Part shown: in pieces, positions 1 to 7,195 of the stretch
How the letters are laid out: every line of letters begins with the position of its first letter
How positions within the stretch are numbered: the first letter of the stretch is position 1
DNA from: an uncultured Actinomycetes bacterium
GTDB taxonomy: Bacteria > Actinomycetota > Thermoleophilia > Gaiellales > F1-60-MAGs149
Assembly: GCA_903960645.1 (NCBI GenBank)
Contig: CAJCBN010000485.1
Span: 1-7,195, forward strand
Reading direction: 5' to 3'
DNA length: 7,195 nucleotides
Made by a program: the position numbers and the translations under genes
The notes under the pieces: generated by a model
Told to the model about the DNA's origin: nothing
Databases searched by the model: none
Seen by the model: the letters and a program-made list of their open reading frames with translations, nothing else

Positions 1-2
1 CG

Positions 3-20
3 GCGACGATCACCATCGAC
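3..20 (+). repeat. Tail of an upstream repeat unit
   Basis: The first six codons read ATITID, which matches the end-of-unit pattern (x-W-T-I-D) seen before every linker downstream. The array therefore continues to the left of the window, and at least one more unit exists upstream. Confidence 0.75.
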
Positions 21-3000
21 GTCACCGCGCCGTCGTCAACGCCGGTCATCACGGCGGGCCCGGCCAGTGCCATCAACACCACGTCCACCAGCGTGGCGTT
101 CTCCGGCGCCGGTGCGGGGGAGACCTACGAGTGCCGCATCGACAGCGACACCTACGCGGCGTGCACCAGCCCGCAGGCGTACACGGACCTGGGTGAGGGC
201 AGCCATACAATTGACGTCCGCATCGTCGACGCCGCCGGCAATGCGACCGCGCCGGCCAGCAGCATCTTCACCGTCGATACCACGGCACCGACGAGCACGG
301 TTGCCATCCCCACCAAGCCCGTCGATCCCGACAACGACTCGACCCCGACCTTTGCCTTCACCGGCGCGGCGGGTGGCGAGACGTACCAGTGCCAGTTGGG
401 CAGTGGCGCCTGGGCTACGTGCGCGACGCCGTATACCGTCAGCCCCGCGCTGGTTGAGGGCGTCTACACCCTGCGCGTGCGCACTGCCGATGCCGCCGGC
501 AACACCGGTAGCGCGACCGCCTTCACGTGGACGCTTGATCTGACGGCGCCGGCCTCCGCTCCGACGATCCTGACGAGCCCGGTCAACCCGAGCGCTGTTG
601 TGACCGGCACCTTCACGTTCGGCGGTGCCATCACCGGCGAGACCTACGAGTGCCGTATCGACAGCGGCGTGTGGACGGCCTGCACCTCTCCGTTCACCAC
701 CGCCTCGCTGGCCGACGGCTCGCACTCGTTCGCCGTGCATCTGCGTGATGGCGCGGGGAACACCGGTCCCGCGGCGATTGCCTCGTGGACGATCGATACG
801 ACGGTGCCGACCAGCACCGCCACGATCACGTCCGGTCCGTCCGTCTCCGCGACCACCTCGACCGCCACGTTCGGCCTCGCCGGCGCGGTCTCGGGCGAGG
901 GCTACCAGTGCCGCATCGACGGTGGCGCCTGGACGACCTGCACCACGCCGTGGCAGCTGACGGGACTCGCCGACGGCAGCCATACGTTCGACGTCCGCAC
1001 TGCTGATGCGGCGGGCAACGGCGGCCCGACCACCAGCCGCGTTTGGCTGATCGACACCGTCGCGCCGAGTGGCACGCCCGTGATCGGCGGTCGCCCGAGC
1101 GATCCGACGACGCAGACGACGGCGTCGCTGACCTTGACGGGCGCTGGTGCTGGCGAGACCTACGCCTGCTCGGTCGATGGCGCGGCCTTCGCCGCCTGCA
1201 CGTCGCCGCTGGCACTGACAGGGCTCGCCGACGGTGGACACGCCGTGCGCGTGCACCTCGCCGACGCCGCAGGCAACGTTGGGCCCAACGCCTCCGTCGC
1301 CTGGACCGTCGACGCGACGGCTCCGACCACTGCGCCGGCCGTCAGCGGCCTGCCGACCGGCTCGACGACGGGCACCTCGGCGTCCTTCACGACCACGGGC
1401 GAGGCGGGGACCACGCCTGAGTGCCGCCTCGACGGCGGCGCATGGGGTCCGTGTGTGAGTCCGCTGACCGGCCTGACCGACGGCACCCACACCCTCGAGG
1501 TGCGCAACGTCGACGCGGCGGGCAACGCCGGCCCGATCTCGAGCACCGTCTGGACGGTCGACACGGCAATCCCGGCGTCACCGACGCCGGGCGCCATGCC
1601 GCCGGCCACCTCCGACACGTCGACCCAGTTCACCTTCACCGGCGAGCCGTCGGCCACCTTCACCTGCCGCATCCGCTCCGTTACCGGTCCGAGCGCGCCG
1701 CACACGACGATCTCGGTCATCTCTGGCTGGGACTACCGCGCCTGCAGCAGCCCCGTCACCAGCCCGACGCTCGGCAACGGCACGTACGCGCTCGACCTGC
1801 GCCAGACCGACGCGGCCGGGAACGCCAGCCCCGACCAGACGATCTACTGGACGATCGATGCCAGCGCTCCGGCCTCGGTGGTGGTCACCAGCATTCCCGC
1901 CAGCCCGACCACGGCACGTACGGCGGCGCCCGTCCTGCACCTGACGCCGAACGACAGCGCGACGGCGACCGTCTACACGCTGGAGTGCAAGATCGACAAT
2001 GGCTCATGGCTGCTCGCCGACGGGTCGAACACCACGACGTGTCCCGTCTCGGGCTCGGCCCCGACGTACACGCTGTCGCTCAGCGGTCTCGCCGAGGGCG
2101 ACCACAGCGTCTCGGTCCGTCAGCTGAAGAAGGTCGGCAGCAGTGCGCCGACGGTCAGTGACATCACGCAGATTGTCTGGACCGTCGACGTCACGGCCCC
2201 TGCCGCTCCGGGTGTCGCCACGCAGCCGGCCAGCCCGACCAACCAGACCACGGCGGCCTTCACCTTCACCCAGGAGGCAGGCTCGACGCTGGAGTGCCAG
2301 CTCGACGGTGGTGCGTGGGCGCCGTGCGCCTCGTCCTACTCCGGTCTCGCCTCGGGCAGTCACACGCTCGCCACGCGTGCGGTCGACAGTGCCGGCAACG
2401 CGAGTGCGTCGACGAGCGTCACGTGGACGGTCGACCTCGTGCCGCCGGGAGCCGTCACGGTCACCGGCAGCCCCGCGGCCGTCAACGCGCAGACGACCGC
2501 CACCGTGTCGTTCAACCTCACCGGCGATGCCGTGGCCACGGAGTGCAAGCTCGATACCGGTGCGTGGGCCGCGTGCACCAGCCCGTTCGCGACCGGCACG
2601 ATCGGCGAGGGCACGCACACCGTGCAGATCCGCCAGCTCGATGCCGCGGGCAACGTTGGCACGCCCACCTCGACCACGTGGATCGTCGACCTCGCGCCGC
2701 CCGCCTCGGCGCCGGTGATCGCCTCGGGGCCGTCTGGCTTCGTGACCGCCGGCCAGTCGGCGTTCGCCTTCCTCGGCGCGGCCGGTGACGAGACGTACCA
2801 GTGCCGCCTCGACAGTGGCGCGTGGACCGCATGCCTCGCGTCGTATACGACGCCGCTGCTCGCCGATGGCGCACACACGCTCGACGTCCGCCTCGTGGAT
2901 GCCGCGGCGAACGTCGGCCCGACGGCCTCGCGCACCTGGACGATCGACACGACCACGCCGAGCACCGCACCGACGATGGCCACCGTGCCGCCGAATCCGA

Positions 3001-6000
3001 ATAACGACGCCACGCCGAGCTTCGCGTTCTCCGGCGCCGGGGCAGGGGAGACCTACCAGTGCCGCACGGATGCCGGCGCGTGGGTCGCCTGCACCTCGCC
3101 GATCACGCTGCCGACGCTCGGTGAGGGCACGCACACCTTCTGGGTGCGTGTGATCGACGGGGCGGGCAACACGGGCCCGGCGACGTCGACCACCTGGACG
3201 GTCGACACGACCGCGCCGACCACGCTGCCGACGATCGTCAGCGGGCCGAGCGCGCAGACCAATCAGACAACGGCCGACTTCTCGTTTGCCGGTGCTGTCG
3301 GTGGCGAGACGTACGTCTGCAGCCTTGACGGCAGTGCGTACGCCGCCTGCACCAGCCCGCGGTCGCTGTCGGCGCTCGCCGATGGTTCGCACACGTTCCG
3401 CGTGGCACTCGTGGACGCGGCGGGTAACCAGGGTCCGGCCGCAGCGCAGACATGGACGATCGGCACGTCGGTGCCGACGGCACTCCCGACGGTCACACCG
3501 AGCCAGGGCGGCACCACCAACGACACGACGCCGTCGTTCGCGCTGTCGGGCGGCGTTGCGGGCGGGACCTTCGAGTGTCGCGTCGACGGCGGCGCCTGGA
3601 CGACGTGTGTGAACCCGTACACCGTCAGCCCGGCCCTCGCGCCCGGGACGCACACCATCGAGACGCGTGTCGTCGACGCCTTCGGCAATGCCGGCTCGGC
3701 GACCTCGACGACGGTCGTGATCGACACGACGCCACCTGTCGCGCCCACGCCGTCCACGACCCCGGCCAGCCCGACCAATCAGACCACCGCGAGCATCGGC
3801 ATCAGCGGCGAGGCCGACGCCACGTTCGAGTGCAAGCTCGATACCGGCGACTGGGTGGCGTGCAGCAACCCGACCGCGATCACCGGGCTGGCCGACGGCC
3901 CGCACACGCTGCAGATGCGGCAGCTCGACGCCGCTGGCAATACGAGCCCCGCCACTTCGGTCTCGTGGACCGTCGATACCGCGGTGCCGTCGCCGGCCCC
4001 GACGATTACGGGTACGCCGATCAGCCCCGCGTCGACGAGTTCGGCCACGCTCACGTTCGCAGCGACTGAGGCCGGCTCTACCCTCGAGTGCTCGATCGAC
4101 GGCGCCACCTACACGACGTGTACGAGCCCGCTGTCGCTGACCGGCCTGAGCGAGGGCGGCCATGTCGTGAAGATCCGCGAGGTCGATGCCGCCGGCAACG
4201 TCGGCGCCAGCTCGACCGCCAGCTGGATCGTCGACACCACGCCGCCGAACAACCCGCCCACGGTTACGGGCGTGCCGACCGGCGTCACAGCGTCGGGTGC
4301 GCTCAGCGCGACGTTCACCGGTGATGCTGGCAACGGCTTCCAGTGCAAGCTCGACTTCGGTGGCTGGGGCACCTGCACCAGTCCGTTCAGCACGTCGGGC
4401 CTGGCCGACGGTCAGCACACGCTGTCGGTGCGCCAGATCGATACCGCAGGCAACGCGGGGCCGAGCGTGTCGAGCATGTGGACGGTCGACAGCACCGCGC
4501 CGACGGCGCCGCCGCTGACCGGCACACCGCCGGCGCTCACCTCGAACACGCAGCCCGTGTTCACGTTCACGGGCGATGGCGACACGACGTTCGAATGCTC
4601 GCTCGACGGTGCGACCTGGACGACGTGTTCGAGCCCCGTGCAGGTCGATCCAGCACTCGCCGATGGCAGTTACACCTTCAGCACGCGCCAGATCGACGCC
4701 GCGGGCAACACGGGCCCGGTCAGCTCGTTCGCCTTCACGGTCTCGGCGACGGCTCCGCCGGAAGTGGCCGTCGACAACATCCCCGGCAGCCCGACGGGCG
4801 AGACGACGGCCGATCTCTTCCTGACGGAGGAGCCAGGCGCGACGATTGAGTGCTCGGTCGACGGTGGCGCCTGGACCACGTGCACCAGCCCGCTGTCGCT
4901 CAGTGGCCTGAGCGAGGGGCCGCACGAGGTGCTTGTGCGCCAGCAAAGCGCCGCCTCGCCGCCGGTCCAAAGCGCCGACACCGCGATCCGCTGGCTCGTC
5001 GATCTGACACCGCCGCCGTCGCCCGCCGTCTCTGGCCGGCCCGCCGACCCGACGACGGCGCGCGACGCCACCTTCACGGTCACCACGGCGCCCGACACGA
5101 CGCTTGAGTGCCAGCTGACGCCGGGCTCGACGTGGGCGCCGTGCACGCCACCGCTGTCGTTCTCAGCGCTCGCCGATGGTGCGTACACCTTCCAGACCCG
5201 CGCCACCGACAGCGCGGGCAACGTCAGTGCGCCGACGAGTACCACGTGGATAGTCGACAACGACCCGCCGACCGGCACAGCTGTGGTTGCCAGTGGGCCC
5301 GCCGCGCAGACCGCATCATCGGTCGCGACGTTCCAGTTCTCCTACGGCGCCGACGGCACCGGCGCGCTTTGCAGTCTCGACGGCGCCGCCTTTGCACCGT
5401 GCGCCACGCCGGTCACGATCCCGAGCGTGAGTGAGGGCTCGCACACGTTCCGCATCAAGCCCGTCGATGCCGCGGGCAACGTCGGCGCCAACGTCACGAC
5501 GTACACGTGGGACGTATTCATCCCGACGACGCCTCCGCCCGGCACGGTCGGCATCACCATCGACAGTGGGGCCACCTGGGTCTCTTCGAGCTCGGCCGTG
5601 ATCGACATCATCTGGCCTGCCGGCACGCGCTACATCGAGCTGTCGAACGACGCCGGCTTCGCGGCGGTCACGCGCTATGCGATCACGACGCAGGTGTTGT
5701 GGCAGCTGCTGCCCGGCGCGGGACAGCGCACGGTCTACGCCCGCTTCCTCGACGTCGCCGCGGCGGAGATCTCGGCCGCGCAGGACGCCGTCGGTGTCGA
5801 TCCGACCGCCCCGGGTGTGTCGGCGATCGAGGCGTCGTGGTCTGGTGCGAGCACCGTGCTCGTCACGCCGACGATGAGTGATGCCGAGAGCGGCGTTGCG
5901 AGCTGGCAGGCCACGACTGATCCGGCTAGCCCGGGCGCGGTGATCCCGGTCGGCACGCGCTCGGCCACGATCGCCGCCGCACCGGGCGCCACGATCTTCG

Positions 6001-7195
6001 TGCGTGCGGTCGACCTGGCGGGCAACGTCTCGGCCTGGGTCACGCGTGCTGCACCCGCGGTGCAGGCCGCGACCGCAGGCTCCACGACGGCAGGTGCCAA
6101 CACGATCACCATTGCGGCCAACGCCACGGCCAGCACGGTGGCCAGGGTCGCGGGCTCTGGTGCCGCGGACGTGGCGCTTGGCTGTACGGCCACAGACGGC
6201 TCGACGTGCGATTTCCGCATCGATCTGCGGTACCGGAAGAAGGTCATCGCCAGCTCGAGCACGCGCCTCGCCTCGGGCGCGCGCAGCACCGTCAGCTTCA
6301 AGCTGCCCAAGGATGTACAGCGCCAGCTCGCGCAGTCGGGTGGGCTGGATCTGAACATGTCGGTGCAGGCGAAGACAGCCGCAGGCGAGGAGACGAGGGA
6401 CGCGCCGCTGGCGCTGACTGCGCCCCGCGCCACAGCGATCACGTCGATCAACCCGTCGAATGTCTCGACGAGTGGCGCGTCGGCGCAACTGACGGTGCGC
6501 TGCGGCGGCACGATCCCGTACCACTGTGCTGGCCCGCTCCAGCTGTACGCCGTACCGCAGGGACGCCGCTCGGCACGCGCAGCTGATCCCGTGGTCGCCA
6601 CGGCGTCGGTGAAGGGGGCGGCCGGCGCGAACCTGCCCGTCAAGATCGTCCTCAACGCCAAGGGCAAGGCGCTGCTCAAGAAGCAGGGCACGCTGCGGGT
6701 GATCGCGCGGATGTCGGTGCCGGAGACAGGTGCCGCCAAGTCCAGCGGATCGTTCGTCTTCCAGACGGTGCGCGCTGACGACTGGCTGCGGCGCGTGCTT
6801 GCGGAGATGAGCCGCTCCACGCCGGCGCGCTGGTTCCTCAACAACACGCTGGATTCATTCCGTGCCGGACGCATCAGCGCCGCTGAGGCCGCACGGCTGA
6901 TCGAGAAGCACACGCTCGAAGAGCGTGAGAACACGGTCAAGCGCATCCAGCTGTATCTGCAGGCGCCAGCCTCGCAGAAGCTCCAGGCGCACTACCTCAT
7001 GCTCGCCTATACCCAGTCGGTGGTCGCCGACCAGAAGACGATCGCCTGGCTCAGGGCCGGCGGCAGCCCGGCGACGGAGCCGTGGCAGTACCACGCCAAG
7101 GTCTCGGCGACGAAGGCAACGCTCGTCAAGCTGCTGGTGAAGACGGCTGCACCGCTCGGCATTCCCGTGCCGCAGGCGTCATCGCTCTATCCGTA
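3..7195 (+). CDS. Giant Ig-like repeat surface protein, partial at both ends
   Basis: One frame is open across the window for 2,397 codons without a stop, an insertion or a frameshift, and it translates into a coherent repeat protein. No start codon can be chosen because the first residues are already the tail of a repeat. The frame is cut after TA, so the stop is not seen. Domain order is 21 Ig-like repeats with paired cysteines (residues 7-1839), two cysteine-free beta modules (1840-2019), two C-x7-C beta domains (2020-2256) and a helical C-terminal domain (2257-2397). All 46 cysteines occur as close pairs, which fits export and disulfide formation. I see no membrane segment, LPXTG sorting motif, RTX nonapeptides or enzyme motif. 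Tandem Ig-like arrays of this kind are usually secreted or surface stalks in adhesion or envelope structure; that role is inferred. The signal peptide, if any, lies upstream. Confidence 0.93.
1563..1859 (+). repeat. Repeat R7, enlarged loop between its cysteines
   Basis: This unit has 99 residues instead of about 86. The extra length lies between its two cysteines (C555 and C581, 26 apart instead of 10), where a Ser/Thr/Pro/Ile-rich insert at about residues 559-575 replaces the usual D-x-G hairpin. The strand after C581 (SSP), the D-A-A-G-N box (603-607) and the final W-T-I-D (616-619) are intact, so it reads as a functional in-frame variant, not a frameshifted unit. Confidence 0.85.
1860..2189 (+). 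repeat. Repeat R8, longest unit, lacks the D-A-A-G-N box
   Basis: At 110 residues this is the longest unit. It has extra residues before the first cysteine (C662), an enlarged C662-C680 loop containing a Ser/Asn/Thr-rich stretch, and more residues after C680. The usual D-A-A-G-N is replaced by LKKVGSS (708-714), which carries two of only nine lysines in the whole array. The linker Asp (W-T-V-D, 726-729) is kept. It sits directly after R7, the other loop-expanded unit. Confidence 0.85.
4746..5003 (+). repeat. Repeat R19, lacks the D-A-A-G-N box
   Basis: The length (86 residues) and the cysteine pair (C1617 and C1627) are normal. The D-A-A-G-N turn is replaced by QSAASPP (1648-1654), followed by a diverged strand ending in W-L-V-D (1664-1667). 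The preceding unit R18 also ends atypically, with T-V-S (1579-1581) instead of T-V-D, so both Asp positions flanking the R18-R19 contact region are altered. The segment CTSPLSLSGLSEG closely resembles the same stretch of R16. Confidence 0.8.
5259..5519 (+). repeat. Repeat R21, last and degenerate unit of the array
   Basis: The cysteine pair (C1790 and C1800) and D-A-A-G-N (1822-1826) are present. The residue two before the first cysteine is Ala instead of Tyr/Phe (GTGALC), and the unit ends W-D-V-F (1836-1839) instead of W-T-V-D. After it the cysteine-pair pattern stops, so this is the array terminus. Confidence 0.85.
5520..5801 (+). other. Cysteine-free beta module with SND-x-G-F motif
   Basis: Residues 1840-1933 open with a Pro/Thr-rich linker and then show I-D-S-G-A-T-W, alternating hydrophobic strands, I-E-L-S-N-D-A-G-F (1839-1850 region), a W-x-L-L-P-G-A-G turn (about 1900-1907) and T-V-Y-A-R-F-L-D. 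They end at V-D-P-T-A-P. This order resembles a beta-sandwich module common in secreted bacterial and archaeal proteins (S-N-D-x-x-F ... W-x-L ... G-x-x-T-V-Y-x-R-F-x-D). The usual Gly-Asn after the last Asp is missing here (D-V-A-A-A-E). No enzymatic residues are evident; I read it as a spacer between the array and the C-terminal region. The family match is from memory. Confidence 0.6.
5802..6059 (+). other. Cysteine-free Ig/FnIII-like module
   Basis: Residues 1934-2019 begin with the linker P-T-A-P-G and contain S-D-A-E-S-G-V-A-S-W (about 1879+60 onward, residues 1959-1968), a pattern typical of Ig-like modules in actinobacterial surface proteins. They finish with I-F-V-R-A-V-D-L-A-G-N-V-S-A-W (1998-2012). 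The A-V-D-x-A-G-N box is shared with the upstream repeats, but both cysteines are absent. It is probably a related beta-sandwich fold that has lost or never had the disulfide. Confidence 0.6.
6060..6431 (+). other. Beta domain A with C-x7-C pair
   Basis: Residues 2020-2143 are Ala/Thr-rich beta-type sequence with a cysteine pair at C2061 and C2069 (G-C-T-A-T-D-G-S-T-C). A basic stretch RYRKK (2076-2080) follows, then the pattern SGARSTVSFKLPKD ... L-A-Q-S-G-G-L-D-L-N-M-S-V. This pattern (G-x-x-x-x-V-x-x-x-L, about 10 residues, then L-x-x-x-G-x-L) recurs in the next domain. I recall comparable segments near the C-termini of Solirubrobacterales surface proteins but cannot name a family. Function is unknown; it is likely structural and extracytoplasmic. 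Confidence 0.55.
6432..6770 (+). other. Beta domain B with C-x7-C pair, related to domain A
   Basis: Residues 2144-2256 start with a strand SINPSNVSTSG, followed by C2167 and C2175 (C-G-G-T-I-P-Y-H-C, again seven residues between). After a variable Arg/Ala-rich segment comes GAAGANLPVKIVLNAKGKAL, then L-K-K-Q-G-T-L-R-V-I-A-R-M-S-V. This aligns by eye with the second half of domain A. Both are about 115-125 residues and adjacent, so they look like an old tandem duplication. The domain is richer in lysine than anything in the repeat array. Confidence 0.55.
6771..7193 (+). other. C-terminal helical domain of unknown function
   Basis: Residues 2257-2397 differ from everything before them: no cysteine, few Gly/Thr and long amphipathic stretches. 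Likely helices by eye are 2259-2269 (DDWLRRVLAEM), 2274-2289 (PARWFLNNTLDSFRAG), about 2292-2319 (from SAAEAARLIEKH to QLYL), about 2323-2352 (from QKLQAHYLMLAY to AWLRA) and about 2361-2382 (from WQYHAKV to LLVK). W2261, W2277 and W2349 and several Tyr residues could pack a helical bundle core. No stretch is hydrophobic enough for a membrane anchor. It could be a cell-wall binding, ligand-binding or oligomerisation head. The last visible residues are SSLYP followed by TA; if the next base is A or G the protein ends here. Confidence 0.6.

Larger units (their letters stand above)
21..5519 (+). repeat. Array of 21 tandem two-cysteine Ig-like domains (R1-R21)
   Basis: Units begin at the linker after W-T-[IV]-D and are usually 82-87 residues. 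Nucleotide spans are R1 21-278, R2 279-539, R3 540-797, R4 798-1055, R5 1056-1313, R6 1314-1562, R7 1563-1859, R8 1860-2189, R9 2190-2435, R10 2436-2690, R11 2691-2948, R12 2949-3206, R13 3207-3464, R14 3465-3725, R15 3726-3977, R16 3978-4235, R17 4236-4490, R18 4491-4745, R19 4746-5003, R20 5004-5258 and R21 5259-5519. The consensus is a Thr/Pro linker, a hydrophobic strand (T-x-F-x-F-x-G), [YF]-x-C-x-[LI]-D-x-G-x-W-x-x-C-x-S-P, then L-x-[DE]-G-x-H-T-hydrophobic, V-R-x-x-D-A-A-G-N and W-T-[IV]-D. The cysteines are 10 positions apart in 18 units (11 in R20, 26 in R7, 18 in R8), so the likely disulfide lies within each domain. The conserved Asp of D-A-A-G-N and of the linker resemble calcium-site positions in other bacterial Ig-like stalks; calcium binding is inferred only. 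Confidence 0.93.

Noticed and set aside
36..1490. Other long - strand frames (36-1490, 1578-1940, 5316-6524)
   Set aside because: Each ends at a sense TCA codon (36, 1578, 5316) in the same register as above, which explains their limits fully. The products are Arg-rich and show only the mirrored repeat period.
1421..2161. Out-of-frame + strand reading frames, for example 1421-2161 and 3452-4069
   Set aside because: They give Arg/His/Pro-rich low-complexity products and overlap the correct frame, which shows the conserved repeats without interruption.
1563..2189. Possible frameshift or assembly error in the long units R7 and R8
   Set aside because: The inserts keep the frame, and the motifs before and after them are intact, so they read as genuine insertions.
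2004..4970. A 988-codon open frame on the - strand
   Set aside because: It is in exact codon register with the sense gene, so it would stop only where the sense strand uses TCA, TTA or CTA. Its end at 2004 is a sense TCA (Ser668), and the next sense TCA lies at 5163. Its product is low-complexity Arg/Gly/Ala sequence with no domain. It is a by-product of GC-rich codon use.
21..5519. Regular spacing of about 258 bases as a possible CRISPR or satellite array
   Set aside because: Similarity between units is at protein level and diverged at DNA level. There are no short identical direct repeats with unique spacers.
5735..6946. A 403-codon - strand frame that looks less Arg-rich
   Set aside because: It lies entirely under the continuous sense frame covering the C-terminal modules, where the + strand product is coherent. 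No ribosome binding site or recognisable family supports it.
6771..7193. LPXTG-type sorting signal, membrane anchor or RTX repeats at the C-terminus
   Set aside because: No LPXTG, no hydrophobic run long enough to span a membrane and no GGxGxD nonapeptides are present in the visible sequence.
7120..7195. End of the gene and a terminator at the right edge
   Set aside because: The last two bases (TA) could begin a stop codon or a Tyr codon, and no hairpin or downstream sequence is visible, so no stop or terminator is called.

Overview
The whole window is the inside and 3' part of one very large protein-coding gene on the + strand. The frame whose codons start at position 3 is open from 3 to the last base: 2,397 complete codons with no stop. 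It has no start codon context or signal peptide at the left edge. At the right edge it is cut after two bases (TA) of the next codon, so the true stop may be one base outside or further on. I see no second gene, RNA gene, promoter, terminator, mobile element or CRISPR array.

The DNA is strongly GC-rich, with almost all third codon positions G or C (18 of 20 codons in each of two lines I counted). ACG, TCG, GTC/GTG and GCG codons dominate, and I saw no sense TTA or CTA. Together with the Ig-like repeat style (Y-x-C-x-[IL]-D-x-G-x-W-x-x-C-x-S-P ... D-A-A-G-N ... W-T-[IV]-D-x-x-[AVP]-P), this suggests a high-GC actinobacterium. My best guess is the Solirubrobacterales/Thermoleophilia (Conexibacter-, Solirubrobacter- or Patulibacter-like), from memory of similar proteins, not from a search.

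Layout by residue n (codon start = 3n). Residues 1-6 are the tail of an upstream repeat. Residues 7-1839 (nt 21-5519) are 21 tandem Ig-like repeats, each with exactly two cysteines. They fall into two sequence subtypes arranged in alternating blocks. Residues 1840-1933 and 1934-2019 are two cysteine-free beta-rich modules. Residues 2020-2143 and 2144-2256 are two related beta domains, each with a C-x7-C pair. Residues 2257-2397 are a cysteine-free, Lys/Arg-containing, predicted all-helical C-terminal domain that I do not recognise.

The likely picture is a secreted or cell-surface filament: a disulfide-stapled Ig-like stalk of at least 21 domains ending in a distinct C-terminal head or anchor. 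Function (adhesion, envelope structure, contact) cannot be read from the sequence. The most interesting parts are the unassigned helical end, the block structure of the array, and the few repeats that break the consensus.
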